DNA from: Geodermatophilus normandii
GTDB lineage: Bacteria > Actinomycetota > Actinomycetes > Mycobacteriales > Geodermatophilaceae
Direction: 5' to 3'
Assembly (NCBI RefSeq): GCF_003182485.1
Contig: NZ_QGTX01000001.1
Span: forward strand, 4,364,001-4,428,000
DNA length: 64,000 nt
Shown here: positions 22,440 through 34,507 of the stretch, in pieces
How the letters are laid out: every line of letters begins with the position of its first letter
Position numbering within the stretch: the stretch's first letter is position 1
Program-made: the position numbers and the translations under genes
The notes under the pieces: generated by a model
Seen by the model: the letters and a program-made list of their open reading frames with translations, nothing else
Told to the model about the DNA's origin: nothing
Database searches by the model: none

Positions 22440-22711
22440 GCCCCGCGCGGAACCACGGGTCGCTCCGACCGGTCGAACCCGGCTCGCACCGACGTTCGCG
22501 CTCAGGCAAGGCGACGACTGTCCCATGAGCCGCCTCCAGGGACGGGGATGGCGACGCACAAGATCCGCAGGCCGAAGCCCAGCCGCGCTGCGTCGTCCCG
22601 ACGCAGCACCGTGAGCGGCGAGAAGGGCGGTGGCCCGTCGGCCATTCCAGGGGTTCGTCATGGGTGGCTGGGCCGCCCGCCTCGCTCACGAGGCGCTGAC
22701 GTGCGGTGTTG

Positions 22712-22784
22712 CTCCCCCGATTGGACTCGAACCAATAACCCTGCGATTAACAGTCGCATGCTCTGCCAATTGAGCTACGGGGGA
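22712..22784 (-). tRNA. tRNA-Asn (anticodon GTT)
   Basis: Read on the minus strand, the 73-nt gene has a 7-bp acceptor stem (TCCCCCG/CGGGGGA, discriminator G), D-loop region TAGCTCAATTGGCAGAGCA, anticodon loop CTGTTAA with GTT, and the TTCGAGTCC T-loop. CCA is not encoded. It is flanked by a ~270-bp gap on one side (22440-22711) in which no gene could be supported. Confidence 0.97.
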
Positions 22785-22923
22785 CGGGCGGGCGTGGCCC
22801 GCGCGCCCGTCGAGAGTACCGCACGGCCTCGGGCGTCCCGCGCAGGCTCCTCCGATCGCGGACGGTGGGGTCCGCCCGTAGCGTGATCACCTCGTCGGTC
22901 TCGTCTCGAACACGGAGGTCCCC

Positions 22924-23238
22924 GTGGCCAAGTTCTCCTTCCTCCTCGGCTTCGGTGCCGGCTACGTGCTCGGCGCGAGGGCCGGTCGTGAGCGGTACGA
23001 GCAGATCCGCGGCCTGTGGTCCGACGCCAAGGACAACCCGCAGCTGCAGGGCCTCGCGGGCATGGCGCAGGCCCGCGCCGACGACGTCGTCAGCTCGGTG
23101 AAGGCGAAGATGGGCCGCGACACCGGGTCGGACACCACGTCGGCCCGCAGCACCGGCACGACGACGACGCCGCCGGCCACCAGCACCGACTCCCCCGACC
23201 TCACCGCGCTGCCGGTCGACCCGCCGCCGATGGTCTGA
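22924..23238 (+). CDS. Small YtxH-like membrane-associated protein
   Basis: The 104-residue protein starts MAKFSFLLGFGAGYVLGARA followed by GRERYEQIRGLWSDAKDNPQ, a glycine-zipper-like N-terminal helix with the GYVLGARAGRERYEQI motif, widespread in actinobacterial membrane-associated small proteins (YtxH-like). The tail is Thr/Ser/Pro-rich. GTG 22924 is preceded by GGAGGTCCCC. Function unknown; it is usually a single gene as here. Confidence 0.8.
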   Translation: MAKFSFLLGFGAGYVLGARAGRERYEQIRGLWSDAKDNPQLQGLAGMAQARADDVVSSVKAKMGRDTGSDTTSARSTGTTTTPPATSTDSPDLTALPVDPPPMV

Positions 23239-23243
23239 GCGGC

Positions 23244-23825
23244 TCAGTCGGGCTGGTCCGCCGCCACCGCCTCGGCGAGCTTGCGGCGGGCCACCTCCCG
23301 CGCCTCGGGATCGCTCCGGTCGGCGTCGTCGTCGAAGACGACGGTCCACTCCCGCACCGCCTGACCGGGCACCCGCCGGGCCACCAGCACCACCCCTCCC
23401 CCACCGGGCAGCGGTGAGCGGCGGCTGGCGACGACGGTCTGGTCGACCCGGCGACGCACGATCGCGGGCAGGTCGCCGGCGTCGCTGAGCGCGTACCGCT
23501 CGGCGGGCTCGCGGGCCTGCACGCCCGGCTCCACCTCGGTCAGGGCGCTGACGGTGAAGCTGCCGCCGCCGTCGTTGGTGGCCGACCACCGCGCCGACCC
23601 CACCTCGTGCCAGGGCAGCAGGCCGACGTCCCCGGCCCGGGCGAGCGTCAGGTCCTCCGGGACGACGCGCAGCCCGCGGCTCGTGGCCACCAGCCACCCC
23701 TGCCCGCGGACCAGCACGCCCCAGGCCAGGACCCGCTCGTCGGGGTCGGGCGAGGCCTGCACGGCCGCGCGCACCGGCTCGGGCGGCCGGGTGAAGCGGC
23801 GTCGCAGCGCCGAGGCGACGCTCAC
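23244..23825 (-). CDS. Conserved protein downstream of dnaG
   Basis: The 193-residue protein ([80 protein letters not shown]) is a predicted beta-rich soluble domain repeatedly found behind primase genes in actinobacteria; its role is unknown. GTG 23825 overlaps the dnaG TGA (GTGA), so it is translated with primase. The C-terminal part (REWTVVFDDDADRSDPEARE, VARRKLAEAVA) ends in a helix. No membrane segment or signal peptide. Confidence 0.78.
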   Translation of the reverse strand: MSVASALRRRFTRPPEPVRAAVQASPDPDERVLAWGVLVRGQGWLVATSRGLRVVPEDLTLARAGDVGLLPWHEVGSARWSATNDGGGSFTVSALTEVEPGVQAREPAERYALSDAGDLPAIVRRRVDQTVVASRRSPLPGGGGVVLVARRVPGQAVREWTVVFDDDADRSDPEAREVARRKLAEAVAADQPD

Positions 23826-25699
23826 GTCAGCCCGCCGATGGCCCGCTGCCGCAGCGAGATGGCCTCCTGCTCCAGCGCCATGAGGCGGGAGAAGGCGCGC
23901 ATGTACTCGTCGCCCTGCTCGACCGGGTTCATCCGCTGCAGCCTGCCCTTGAGCGCGGTGACCTGCCGGACGGTGGCCATCTCCTGCAGCCTCGCCAGCA
24001 CCGCCGAGACGTACCCGGCGTCGGCCTCCCCCACCGAGCGCAGCGGCTCCACGGCGAGCGCGGTGAGCTGGGCGCGGGCGGTCTCGCGGTCGCAGTGCGC
24101 GGCCACCTCGTCCAGCCACGCCGGTCCGGTGACCTGCGCGGCCGCCGCTCCCCCGGCCTGCGCCACGGCCGCGGCGACGGCGGCGTAGTCGGGGTCGGTG
24201 TAGGCGTCCGGCCCGATCGCGTCGAACGACGGCCCGGCGATCTCGGGCACCTGGAGCGCGGCCTTGACCGCCTCCCGCTCCACGGCGAGCGCGGCGTCGT
24301 CGGGGGTCCGCTGCGGTGCGCGCGGCCGCCGCGGCGGCGCGGTGTCCCCGCCGGTGATCCGGCGGACCCGCTCGAGCACCTCGCCCTCGTCGGTGTCGCC
24401 GATCAGCCCGGCCAGCCGGCGGGCGTAGGCCGGACGCAGCGCGTGGTCCTTGACCTGGGCCAGCAGCGGGGCGGTCCTGTCCAGCGCGGCCACCCGGCCC
24501 TCGACGGTGTCCAGGTCGTACTCGGCCAGCGTCGTCCGCAGCACGAACTCGATGAGCGGGGTGCGCCGGGCCACCAGGTCGCGGACCGCCGCGTCGCCGT
24601 GGGCCTGACGCAGCTCGCAGGGGTCGCGCCCGTCGGGCTCGACGGCCACGTAGGTCTGCGCGACGAAGCGCTGGTCCTCCTTGAACGTCTTCATCGCGGC
24701 GGCCTGCCCCGCGGCGTCGCCGTCGAAGGTGTAGACGACCTCCCCGCGGAACTCGTCCTGGTCCATGAGCAGCCGCCGCAGCACGCTGATGTGCTCGGGG
24801 CCGAACGCGGTGCCGCAGGAGGCCACCGCCGTCGTCACCCCGGCCAGGTGGCAGGCCATGACGTCGGTGTACCCCTCGACGACGACGGCCTGGTGCCTCT
24901 TCGCGATGTCGCGCTTGGCGCGCTCGATGCCGTAGAGGACGGTGCTCTTCTTGTACAGCGGCGTCTCGGGGGTGTTGAGGTACTTCGGGCCGGGGTCGTC
25001 GTCCATGAGCTTGCGGGCGCCGAAGCCGATGACGTCGCCGGTGATGTCCCGGATGGGCCACACCAGCCGGCGGTGGAAGCGGTCGATCAGCGTGCCGCGC
25101 GAGGACTCCTTGGCCAGCCCCGCCGTCACCAGCTCCTGCTGGCTGTAGCCCTTGCCGCGCAGGTGCCGGGTGAGGGCGTCCCAGCCGGCCGGGGCGAACC
25201 CGCAGCCGAAGTCGAGCGCGACCTGCCGGTCGAAGCCGCGGTCGGCGAGGAACTGCCGTGCCGGCGCGGCCTCGGGGCTGCGCAGCTGCTCGGCGTAGAA
25301 CTCGAACGCCGCGGTGTTGGCCGCGACCAGCCGCGCCCGCTGCCCGGCCTGCGCGCGGTCGGGCGCACCGGTGGGCCGGCCGCCGTCGTCCTCGTACCTG
25401 AGGTCGATGCCGGCCCGCGCCGCCAGCCGCTCGACGGCCTCGGTGAAGCTCAGGTGGTCGATCTGCTGCACGAAGCTGATGACGTCACCGCCGGCTCCGC
25501 ACCCGAAGCAGTGGAAGAGGTTGCGCGCCGGGGTGACGTGGAAGGACGGCGACTTCTCGTCGTGGAACGGGCACAGGCCCTTGAGGCTGCCGCCACCTGC
25601 CCGCTTGAGCTGCAGGTGCTCGCCGACGACCTCGTCGATCCGGCTGCGCTCGCGCACCAGCGCGATGTCCGCGGCTCGGATGCGTCCCCGGCCGGCCAT
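23822..25699 (-). CDS. dnaG: DNA primase
   Basis: The 625-residue protein has the CHC2 zinc ribbon (Cys43, His46, Cys64, Cys67; [14 protein letters not shown] and [11 protein letters not shown]), the RNA-polymerase-like core with the TOPRIM domain ([35 protein letters not shown]) and a C-terminal helicase-binding region. It synthesises the RNA primers used at the replication fork. Start ATG 25699 matches the family length (about 600-640). It is followed by the GTGA-coupled conserved protein; the upstream ~100 bp separates it from the 25802-26299 gene, so dnaG may have its own promoter there. Confidence 0.97.
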   Translation of the reverse strand: MAGRGRIRAADIALVRERSRIDEVVGEHLQLKRAGGGSLKGLCPFHDEKSPSFHVTPARNLFHCFGCGAGGDVISFVQQIDHLSFTEAVERLAARAGIDLRYEDDGGRPTGAPDRAQAGQRARLVAANTAAFEFYAEQLRSPEAAPARQFLADRGFDRQVALDFGCGFAPAGWDALTRHLRGKGYSQQELVTAGLAKESSRGTLIDRFHRRLVWPIRDITGDVIGFGARKLMDDDPGPKYLNTPETPLYKKSTVLYGIERAKRDIAKRHQAVVVEGYTDVMACHLAGVTTAVASCGTAFGPEHISVLRRLLMDQDEFRGEVVYTFDGDAAGQAAAMKTFKEDQRFVAQTYVAVEPDGRDPCELRQAHGDAAVRDLVARRTPLIEFVLRTTLAEYDLDTVEGRVAALDRTAPLLAQVKDHALRPAYARRLAGLIGDTDEGEVLERVRRITGGDTAPPRRPRAPQRTPDDAALAVEREAVKAALQVPEIAGPSFDAIGPDAYTDPDYAAVAAAVAQAGGAAAAQVTGPAWLDEVAAHCDRETARAQLTALAVEPLRSVGEADAGYVSAVLARLQEMATVRQVTALKGRLQRMNPVEQGDEYMRAFSRLMALEQEAISLRQRAIGGLT

Positions 25700-25801
25700 G
25701 GGCCCCCTCCGTCGTGCTGCTGCCGGGACGCCGGTGCGCGTCCCGCACCGATCATCCCCTCTCGCGACGGCGGGAGCCGCAGCCGTCCTGCAGCTGCGGG
25801 C

Positions 25802-26299
25802 TCAGCTGCCCCCCGCGGCCGCGGCCCCGCCGGCCGTGGCCGCGGCCGCGGACGTCGACTGGCGCCGGTCGAGCACCAGCTGCACCCAGAGGAGGAAGAC
25901 CTGGGCGTCCAGGGACAGCGTGTCGTCGGCGGTCAGCGTCGGGCGCCGGGACCAGCCGCCGGTCGTGCCGCTCTCCCCCACCGTGCGCCCGCCCGAGGTG
26001 TAGCGCCGGGTGCCCCTCCACCAGGAGGCCGTCTCGACGGCGACCGGGACCCCGTCCAGGTCGACGTTCCAGGTGCCCCTCCACAGCGAGGTCGGCACGG
26101 CCCGGAACCGGGCGGCGTCCTCGGGATCGGCGGCGAGCCGTCCGACCAGCTCGCGCTCCCGCTTCCCGAAGGCCCACTCGCGGTCGCCGACGACCGCGGT
26201 GGCCGCCTCCCGCCAGTTGCTGGCCCGCAGCCGGGCCACCGGCTCGCCGTCGCGCAGCACCGGCGTCCCGTGCTGCCCGGCCTTGCCCAGCTCCAGCAC
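25802..26299 (-). CDS. Conserved hypothetical protein
   Basis: The 165-residue protein ([60 protein letters not shown]) has alternating strands and turns with several conserved Trp, and a C-terminal helix resembling the beta-barrel plus central helix of LURP-one/tubby-like proteins. That comparison is a fold-level guess. GTG 26299 follows GGGAGGCGCG. It lies 17 bp behind the DUF218 gene and is likely co-transcribed with it. Function unknown. Confidence 0.65.
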   Translation of the reverse strand: MLELGKAGQHGTPVLRDGEPVARLRASNWREAATAVVGDREWAFGKRERELVGRLAADPEDAARFRAVPTSLWRGTWNVDLDGVPVAVETASWWRGTRRYTSGGRTVGESGTTGGWSRRPTLTADDTLSLDAQVFLLWVQLVLDRRQSTSAAAATAGGAAAAGGS

Positions 26300-26316
26300 C
26301 CGCGCCTCCCGTGGAC

Positions 26317-26943
26317 TCAGCCGATGCCCGGTGCGCCCGCGACGCTCTCCCCGGTTACGCGGTAGAGCAGGTAGGCGGCGGTCTCCCTCAGGATGTACCG
26401 GAACTGCGTGGTGCGCGTCTGGACGGCGGGGCCCTGCCGCGTGGGCGAGCTCTCCGCCGAGATGCCGGCGTCCTCGGCCATCCGCTCGGCGCGCATGGCG
26501 TGCCAGGGGTCGGTGACCAGGACGGCGTCGGACCAGCCACGCTCGGCGAACGCGGTGCCGACCGCGCGCATGCTCTCCAGCGTGTCCACGCCCTCGGGCA
26601 CCGCGAGCAGCGACTCCCCCGGGATGCCGGCGCCCGCCAGGTAGTCGCGCCCGGCCTCGGCCTCGGTGAACTGGTCACCGGCCGCCTTGCCGCCCACGGT
26701 GACGACGACCGGCGCGACGCCGTCCTCCCACAGCGACAGGGCGTGCTCGAGCCGGGCCTCGAAGATCGACGACGGGACGCCGTTGTACTGCGCCGAGCCC
26801 AGCACGACGATCGCGTCGGACTGCGGCCGCGCGTCCTGCCGCGCGGTCCACCAGATGGCGGCCGCGGTCGAGGCGACGAGCAGCAGGGCAGCGAGCACGA
26901 GGGCGCCGAACACCCGCGACGCCAGCGCCCCGACCCGAGTCAC
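26317..26943 (-). CDS. DUF218/YdcF-like membrane-anchored protein
   Basis: The 208-residue protein has one N-terminal transmembrane segment (VFGALVLAALLLVASTAAAI, about residues 11-30) and an extracytoplasmic DUF218 domain: SDAIVVLGSAQYNGVPSSIF, ALSLWEDGVAPVVVTVGGKA, LAVPEGVDTLESMRAVG and VLVTDPWHAMRAERMAEDAG. The family includes SanA/YdcF/ElyC proteins involved in envelope biogenesis and vancomycin resistance; the exact chemistry is unknown. GTG 26943 begins just before the membrane helix. It heads a two-gene operon with the 25802-26299 gene. Confidence 0.88.
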   Translation of the reverse strand: MTRVGALASRVFGALVLAALLLVASTAAAIWWTARQDARPQSDAIVVLGSAQYNGVPSSIFEARLEHALSLWEDGVAPVVVTVGGKAAGDQFTEAEAGRDYLAGAGIPGESLLAVPEGVDTLESMRAVGTAFAERGWSDAVLVTDPWHAMRAERMAEDAGISAESSPTRQGPAVQTRTTQFRYILRETAAYLLYRVTGESVAGAPGIG

Positions 26944-27039
26944 CGGTCATGGATAACACGGGCCCTGCGCCGTCCGTGGCAGCTGTGACGGGCGTGGCGC
27001 GGGGCCCGCCCCGGTGACGGGCCCCGGCCGCCGGGACCG

Positions 27040-27411
27040 TCAGGCGACGAGGACGAACCCGACGACGGCGAACAGCAGGGTCAGCACGCAGACGAGGATG
27101 CCGACGTACAGGCCGGTGCGGTTGACCGGCGAGGGCGGCGGCGGGACGTAACGCGGGAACCCGCTGGCCAGCGACCCCCGCTGCACCTGCGCGGCCTGCT
27201 GCGGCGTGGGCGTGAACTGCGGCTGCGGCGGCAGCTGGACCTGGCCGGGGAAGGCGACCTGCGTGGGCGCGGCCTGCTGTGGCCCGGGGGCGCCGACGGG
27301 TGCACCTGCGGGTGCGACCCCCGCGGCGGCGTACGGCGCGGCCGGGGCGTAGGGCCCGGGCTGGGCGTAGGCCCCCGCGGGGGCGACGGGCGGGTGGGGC
27401 GGCTGCGACAA
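27040..27411 (-). CDS. Proline-rich tail-anchored membrane protein
   Basis: The 123-residue protein is a Pro/Ala/Gln-rich cytoplasmic region (LSQPPHPPVAPAGAYAQPGP ... PQQAAPTQVAFPGQ) followed by a C-terminal transmembrane helix (GLYVGILVCVLTLLFAVVGF, about 100-119), so it is tail-anchored. TTG 27411 is chosen because GAGAGGAACCGCG precedes it and no ATG/GTG fits; the MSQPPH-type start is also used by the two proteins at 31860 and 33367. Function unknown; similar low-complexity anchors are common in actinobacterial envelopes. Confidence 0.6.
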   Translation of the reverse strand: MSQPPHPPVAPAGAYAQPGPYAPAAPYAAAGVAPAGAPVGAPGPQQAAPTQVAFPGQVQLPPQPQFTPTPQQAAQVQRGSLASGFPRYVPPPPSPVNRTGLYVGILVCVLTLLFAVVGFVLVA

Positions 27412-27504
27412 CGCGGTTCCTCTCGAGCGGGCCCGGTGGACCTCCAGCCGGGCGGCGCACATGGTGACAGCCCGCCGCCGGGGTGAGAAGGGATCCGCTC
27501 GCGG

Positions 27505-27945
27505 TCAGCCGGAGGTGCCGCAGATCCTCGGGCCGTCCTCGAGCACCACGGTCAAGGTGGCCTCCTCGCCGTCGTCCCAGCGGACCCGGACCTCCCGGGA
27601 GTCCTGGTCACCGAGCCGTCCCTCCGCGACGCCGACGACCTCGCCGGTGCCGGGGTGCTCGTACGCGGACAGGACGTCGGCGACGTCGCCGGAGTCCCGC
27701 TCGGCCTCGCACAGCAGGTCGCCGGAGGTCTCGGTGTCGCCGGCCTCGAGGGCGGCGAGGAAGACGCCGGCCACCTCGCGGGCCTGCTCGTCGCCGCCGC
27801 CCTTGACCAGGGGCAGCGCCACGACCATGGCGACGGCGAGGGCCGCGGTGCCCCCGAAGATCCACAGGATCAGGGCGTTGCTGCGCCGCGGGGTGCCGGT
27901 GTGCAGCGGCTCGGGGCCCTCGTCGTACAGGTAGGGGCCGCTCAT
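27505..27945 (-). CDS. Single-pass membrane protein with two-cysteine tail domain (copy 1)
   Basis: The 146-residue protein has a short cytoplasmic N-terminus, one transmembrane helix (ALILWIFGGTAALAVAMVVA, about 24-43) and an extracytoplasmic domain: EQAREVAGVFLAALEAGDTE, then SGDLLCEAERDSG and a final VVLEDGPRICGTSG. The two Cys would form a disulfide. The same order (helix with A-x-L-AAL/WVQAV, LC, strands, CG at the end) is found at 31860 and 33367, suggesting a family related to DUF4878-like domains. Its TGA region overlaps the dusB reading frame (ATGA), so it is coupled to dusB. Confidence 0.72.
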   Translation of the reverse strand: MSGPYLYDEGPEPLHTGTPRRSNALILWIFGGTAALAVAMVVALPLVKGGGDEQAREVAGVFLAALEAGDTETSGDLLCEAERDSGDVADVLSAYEHPGTGEVVGVAEGRLGDQDSREVRVRWDDGEEATLTVVLEDGPRICGTSG

Positions 27946-29096
27946 CCGCCGCTCGTCTCCAGCTCCGCGCCGGCCGGCGGGCGGGGGTCGTCGCGGTCGT
28001 CGAGCCAGCCCTGGGGCAGCGCCACCGGCCGGGGGCTGCTCGTCCGGCCGCGCGGGCCGCCGAGGACCGCCGTCGGGTAGGGCTGGTCGGGGATGCGGTC
28101 GAGCAGGCCGGCCAGCTCGTCGAGCGAGCTCACCATCGCCAGGGCGCGGCGGACGTCGGAGCCCACCGAGAAGCCCTTGAGGTACCAGGCCACGTGCTTG
28201 CGGAAGTCGGTGCAGCCGTGCAGCTCGCCCTGCTCGGCCGACAGCAGCTGCGCGTGCCGGTGCATGACGGCGGCGACCTCGCGCAGCGACGGCAGCGCGC
28301 GGCGCGACTCCCCCGCGAAGGCCGCGGCGAGGTCACCGAAGAGCCAGGGCCGGCCCAGGCAGCCGCGCCCGATGACGACGCCGGCGCACCCGGTCCCGTC
28401 CAACAGGCGCAGCGCGTCGTCGGCCTCCCAGACGTCCCCGTTGCCGAGCACCGGGATGTCGACGGCCTCGACCAGCCGGGCGATCGGCGCCCAGTCGGCG
28501 GTGCCGCTGTAGAGCTGGTCGGCGGTGCGCCCGTGCAGGGTGATCGCGGCGGCGCCCTCGTCCTGGGCGATCCGGCCGGCGTCGAGGTAGGTGACGTGGT
28601 CGGCGTCGATGCCGATGCGGGTCTTCACCGTCACCGGCACGTCACCGGCGGCGCGGACGGCGGCGCGCACGATGTCGCGGAACAGCACCCGCCGCCACGG
28701 CAGCGCCGACCCGCCGCCCTTGCGCGTCACCTTGGGCACCGGGCAGCCGAAGTTCAGGTCGACGTGCGCCGGGCGGGTGCCGGCGACCTCCTCGTCGACG
28801 AGCATCTCCACCGCGCGGCCGACGGTGGCCGGGTCGACGCCGTAGAGCTGCACGGAGAAGCCGGCCGCCGCCTCCTCGGGCGTGGCGCGGATCATCCGCA
28901 GCGTCTTCTCGTTGCGCTCGACCAGCGCCCGCGTGGTGATCATCTCGCAGACGTAGAGGCCGGCGCCGAACTCGCGGCACAGCGTGCGGAACGCGGGGTT
29001 GGTGATGCCGGCCATCGGCGCGAGCACCACGGCCGGGTCCACGGTGAGCGGCCCGAGCCGCAGCGGGGCGACCGCCGGTGCCAGGGTGCTCGTCAC
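27942..29096 (-). CDS. dusB: tRNA-dihydrouridine synthase (DusB/NifR3 family)
   Basis: The 384-residue protein is a TIM-barrel flavoenzyme: VVLAPMAGITNPAFRTLCRE (FMN site), HVDLNFGCPVPKVTRKGGGS (catalytic Cys in the GCP motif), VTVKTRIG, ITLHGRTADQLYSG, DIPVLGNGDVWEADDALRLL and VVIGRGCLGRPWLFGDLA. A C-terminal helical domain (HAQLLSAEQGELHGCTDFRK) binds tRNA. It reduces uridine in the tRNA D-loop. GTG 29096 is the best start for the conserved PLRLGPLTVDP N-terminus. A membrane protein gene follows with overlap. Confidence 0.95.
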   Translation of the reverse strand: MTSTLAPAVAPLRLGPLTVDPAVVLAPMAGITNPAFRTLCREFGAGLYVCEMITTRALVERNEKTLRMIRATPEEAAAGFSVQLYGVDPATVGRAVEMLVDEEVAGTRPAHVDLNFGCPVPKVTRKGGGSALPWRRVLFRDIVRAAVRAAGDVPVTVKTRIGIDADHVTYLDAGRIAQDEGAAAITLHGRTADQLYSGTADWAPIARLVEAVDIPVLGNGDVWEADDALRLLDGTGCAGVVIGRGCLGRPWLFGDLAAAFAGESRRALPSLREVAAVMHRHAQLLSAEQGELHGCTDFRKHVAWYLKGFSVGSDVRRALAMVSSLDELAGLLDRIPDQPYPTAVLGGPRGRTSSPRPVALPQGWLDDRDDPRPPAGAELETSGG

Positions 29097-30352
29097 ACCG
29101 TCCAGGGTAGGTGGCCGCCTCCGGTGGCCGGGGTCACCCGCGGGAGGGCCGGCCGCATGGACGGCGTCCCCGCTGGGCAGGGGGTCTCCCGTCCACCGAG
29201 CCCAGGAGCACGCGTGCCGAGGTCCGCCCCGCTGACGCCCGCGGGCGCGCGCGTCCCCGGCGTCGAGCGGATCGCCGTCCTGCGGGCCAACTTCCTCGGC
29301 GACCTGGTGCTGACGCTGCCGGCGCTGGACGCGCTCCGGGCCGCCTACCCCGACGCCGAGATCACCCTGCTGGGCGCGCCGCTGCACGCCGCCCTCCTCG
29401 ACGGGCGGCCCGGGCCGTGGGACCGCGTGGTCGTCGTCCCGCCGTGGCCCGGCGTGCGCGACGCCCCGGGTGCCTCCCGCGACGGCGCCGAGGTGCGCGA
29501 GTTCCTCGCCGGCCAGCGCGACGAGGGTTACGACCTCGCGCTGCAACTCCACGGCGGGGGCGGCAACTCCAACCCGTTCGTGGCCGCCCTGGGCGCCCGG
29601 GTGACCGCCGGCGCCCGCGACGTCGGCGCCCCGCCGCTGGACCGCTGGCTGCCCTACGTCTCCGACCAGCACGAGGTGCTGCGCTGCCTGGAGGTCGCGG
29701 GCCTCCTCGGCGCGGTGCCGGTGACCCTGGAGCCGCGGCTGGCGGTGACCCCCGAGGACGCCGCGGCGGCCGACGGCGTCCTGCCGCCCGGGCCCGAGCC
29801 GTGGGTGGCGCTGCACCCCGGCGCCCAGGACCCGCGGCGCCGGTGGCCGGCGGAGTGCTTCGCCGAGATCGCCGGCGGCCTGGCCGGCGAGGGGGCGCGG
29901 GTGGTGCTGGTCGGCGCGGGCGAGGACGACCGGCGGGCGGCCGACGCGATCCGCGCGGCGACGACGGCGCCGCCGCTGGACCTCGTGGGCCGGCTGTCGC
30001 TGTCCGCGCTGGCCGGCGTCCTGGCCCGCTGCCGGCTGGTGGTCGCCAACGACTCCGGCCCGCGCCACCTCGCCGAGGCGGTCGGGACGGCGACCGTCGG
30101 CGTCTTCCTCGAGCGCAACCTGCTCAACGCCGGCCCCCTCACCCGCCGGCAGCACCGGGTGGCGGTCTCGGCCCGGACGGCGTGCCCGGTGTGCGGCGTC
30201 GACCAGGGCCGCGCGCGCTGCGGGCACGACGCGTCCCTGGTCGCCGACGTGCCCCTGGAGACGGTGCGGGCCGCCGCCCTCGACCTGCTCGAGGACGGCG
30301 GCCCGTCGGTGCACCCCGCCGCCGCTGCCGCGCGGCAGCGGCGGCGTCCGGC

Positions 30353-31771
<1,419 letters not shown>

Positions 31772-31859
31772 GGGCTGGGTGCTCCATCCGGCTGGCGGTC
31801 GGCGGTTGACCCGCCCACGGTAGACGCCCCGCCCGCGCGCCCCCGCCCGCCGTGGCCCC

Positions 31860-32927
31860 TCAGGGGGAGGTGTAGCCGCAGACGGCCGGACCGCCCTCGT
31901 CCACGACGGTGACCACGAACGCCGCCTGCTCGCCGCTGTCCAGGGTCACCTCGAAGGTGACCTCGTCGACGTCCCCGGCGGCGGTCGCGCCGGTGGCCGA
32001 CCCCTCGGTGATCTGCCCGCCGAGGAAGGTGTCGAAGTCGTCGAGCAGCGCCTGCCCGTCGGGGAACTGGCCCTGCCCGTCGGTGCACAGGTCGGCGTAG
32101 GCGGTGTCGCCGTTCCGGTCGACCACCGCCTGCACCCACGAGGCGGCGAACTCCAGGCTGCCCGGGATCCCCGGCTCCCCTCCCCCGCCGGTCCCGCCCC
32201 CGCCGGTCGGCGTCGACGCCCCGCCGCCGAAGCCACCCTCGCCGGAGGGAGACGACGAGGAGGACGAGGAGGACGACGAGGACGACGGCGCCGAGGACGA
32301 GGTGCTCGCCGACGTGGCGGTGGCGGTGGACGTACCGGCGTCGTTCCCGCGATCGAGCAGGACGACGGCGAGCACGCCACCGCCGACGAGCAGGACGGCG
32401 AGCGCGACGAGGAGCGCCACGAGCGGGCCACGGCCCTTCCGCGGCGCCCCCGGGCCTGACCCGCCGTACGGGGGCTGGCCGTAGACGGGCTGGCCGTAGC
32501 CGGGCTGGCCGTACTGCTGCTGCCCGTACGGGGGCTGCCCGTACTGAGGCGGGCCGTACGCGGGCTGGCCGTAGGGAGGCTGACCGTGGGGACCCTGCCC
32601 GTAGCCGGGCTGGCCCTGACCCGGCGGACCGTAGGAGGGCTGGCCATACGGGGGCTGGCCCTGGCCCGGCTGTCCCTGGCCCGGCTGTCCCTGGCCCGGC
32701 TGTCCCTGGCCCGGCTGTCCCTGGCCCGGCTGTCCCTGCTGGGGCCGGCCGTACGGGGGCTGCTGCACCGGGCCACCCAGGCGCAGCGTCGGGTCGCGCT
32801 GCTCGGACGCGCCGGGCAGCCGGTCGGTGGGCGGGTCGGGCAGCGGACGCGGCGGCACCGGGGGGAGTCGGACCTCGCGGGTGCGGTCGGGCGGCGGCGT
32901 CCCGTCGTCGTGCGGCGGCTGGCTCAT
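31860..32927 (-). CDS. Single-pass membrane protein with repetitive cytoplasmic arm and two-cysteine tail domain (copy 2)
   Basis: The 355-residue protein starts [20 protein letters not shown], runs through ~100 residues of Gly/Gln/Pro/Tyr repeats (GQPGQ five times, then PYGQP-type repeats), has a basic linker (APRKGRG), one transmembrane helix ([20 protein letters not shown], about 170-190), a Ser/Thr/Gly-rich stalk and an extracytoplasmic domain beginning [17 protein letters not shown] with YADLCTDGQ and ending [11 protein letters not shown]. The Cys pair and strand order match the proteins at 27505 and 33367. The low-complexity arm is probably disordered and may form condensates or bind a partner. 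Function unknown. Confidence 0.78.
   Translation of the reverse strand: MSQPPHDDGTPPPDRTREVRLPPVPPRPLPDPPTDRLPGASEQRDPTLRLGGPVQQPPYGRPQQGQPGQGQPGQGQPGQGQPGQGQPGQGQPPYGQPSYGPPGQGQPGYGQGPHGQPPYGQPAYGPPQYGQPPYGQQQYGQPGYGQPVYGQPPYGGSGPGAPRKGRGPLVALLVALAVLLVGGGVLAVVLLDRGNDAGTSTATATSASTSSSAPSSSSSSSSSSSSPSGEGGFGGGASTPTGGGGTGGGGEPGIPGSLEFAASWVQAVVDRNGDTAYADLCTDGQGQFPDGQALLDDFDTFLGGQITEGSATGATAAGDVDEVTFEVTLDSGEQAAFVVTVVDEGGPAVCGYTSP
32661..32735. repeat. Five perfect 15-bp tandem repeats inside a coding region
   Basis: CTGGCCCGGCTGTCC is repeated five times without change (32661-32735). On the minus strand each unit encodes GQPGQ in the cytoplasmic arm of the protein at 31860-32927. Such arrays change copy number readily by slippage, so arm length probably varies between strains. 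Confidence 0.9.
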
Positions 32928-33004
32928 CGCGCCTCTCCCGATCCGGCGTGTGCTGTCCCGCGAAGGCTACGCATCCGGCGGGGCCGTGGCCGGGCACGCC
33001 GGGC

Positions 33005-33289
33005 TCACCCCGCTGGGAGGTAGGCGCCGGGCTCGTCGAGGGCGTGCACCCACACCGGCGCGCCCGCCACCTTCACCTCCGCGGCCGACAGCGCGCGGCG
33101 GTAGGCGCCGACCCCGTCCCAGCGGGTGACCAGCGCCCACAGGGTCGGGTCGTCGGCGCAGCGTCCGGACTCCCCGCCGAGGCAGCCGGGCCGCGCGGCC
33201 AGCGCGGCGAGCAGTCCGTCGACGGCGGACGCGACCTCGGCCGCCTCGCTCTCGGGCACGCGCAACCGGGTCACGGCGAACACCGGCAC
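33005..33289 (-). CDS. Small ABM-domain (dimeric alpha/beta-barrel) monooxygenase-like protein
   Basis: The 94-residue protein (VPVFAVTRLRVPESEAAEVA, LLAALAARPGCLGGESGRC, LWALVTRWDGVGAYRRALSA, VKVAGAPVWVHALDEPG) has the strand-helix-strand order and the central L-TRW-GxxAYRRALS motif of antibiotic-biosynthesis-monooxygenase proteins. These often act on quinone-like or aromatic compounds or bind haem. GTG 33289 lacks a strong ribosome-binding site; other starts would cut the first strand. It is separated by a terminator from the gene upstream and is probably transcribed on its own. Confidence 0.75.
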   Translation of the reverse strand: MPVFAVTRLRVPESEAAEVASAVDGLLAALAARPGCLGGESGRCADDPTLWALVTRWDGVGAYRRALSAAEVKVAGAPVWVHALDEPGAYLPAG

Positions 33290-33319
33290 ATCGTGCCGCA
33301 GTCGCGGGGCACAGACGGC

Positions 33320-33355
33320 GACGGCCGGTCCCCGCGGGTGCGGGGACCGGCCGTC
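33320..33355 (-). terminator. Strong hairpin terminator
   Basis: GACGGCCGGTCCCCGC and GCGGGGACCGGCCGTC form a perfect 16-bp stem with a GGGT loop just after the stop of the 33367-34236 gene. It separates that gene from the ABM-like gene downstream. Confidence 0.8.
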
Positions 33356-33366
33356 GGGGGGGTGCG

Positions 33367-34236
<870 letters not shown>

Positions 34237-34507
34237 CTGCTTCTTCCGTTCGTGTGGACGGGCGCTGGGGGCCCGCGAGCGAGAGCAAGATAGGGAGACT
34301 CCGCCGCCCCGCATACCGGTTCGCGCGCGGCAGTTCCGCGGACCGGTCACAGGTGGGTCACGGCCCGGCGACCGGCGTCCCGCAGGTGGAGGAGCCGCGG
34401 CCGGGACGCTGGTCGGGGTGCGCACCCGTCCCTAGACTCCGCCGACGACCCGCACCCGGCGCCGGCTCCGACGAGCGCCCGCGCTGCGGCACACGGAGGA
34501 ACGACCG

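Noticed and set aside
22548..22886. Rightward ORF crossing the tRNA-Asn gene
   Set aside because: It overlaps a clear tRNA and has no recognisable domain.
31772..31859. T-box riboswitch upstream of glyS
   Set aside because: The gap is under 90 bp and shows no T-box sequence or specifier stem.
32661..32735. Possible CRISPR-like array
   Set aside because: Repeats are contiguous with no spacers and encode a protein arm.
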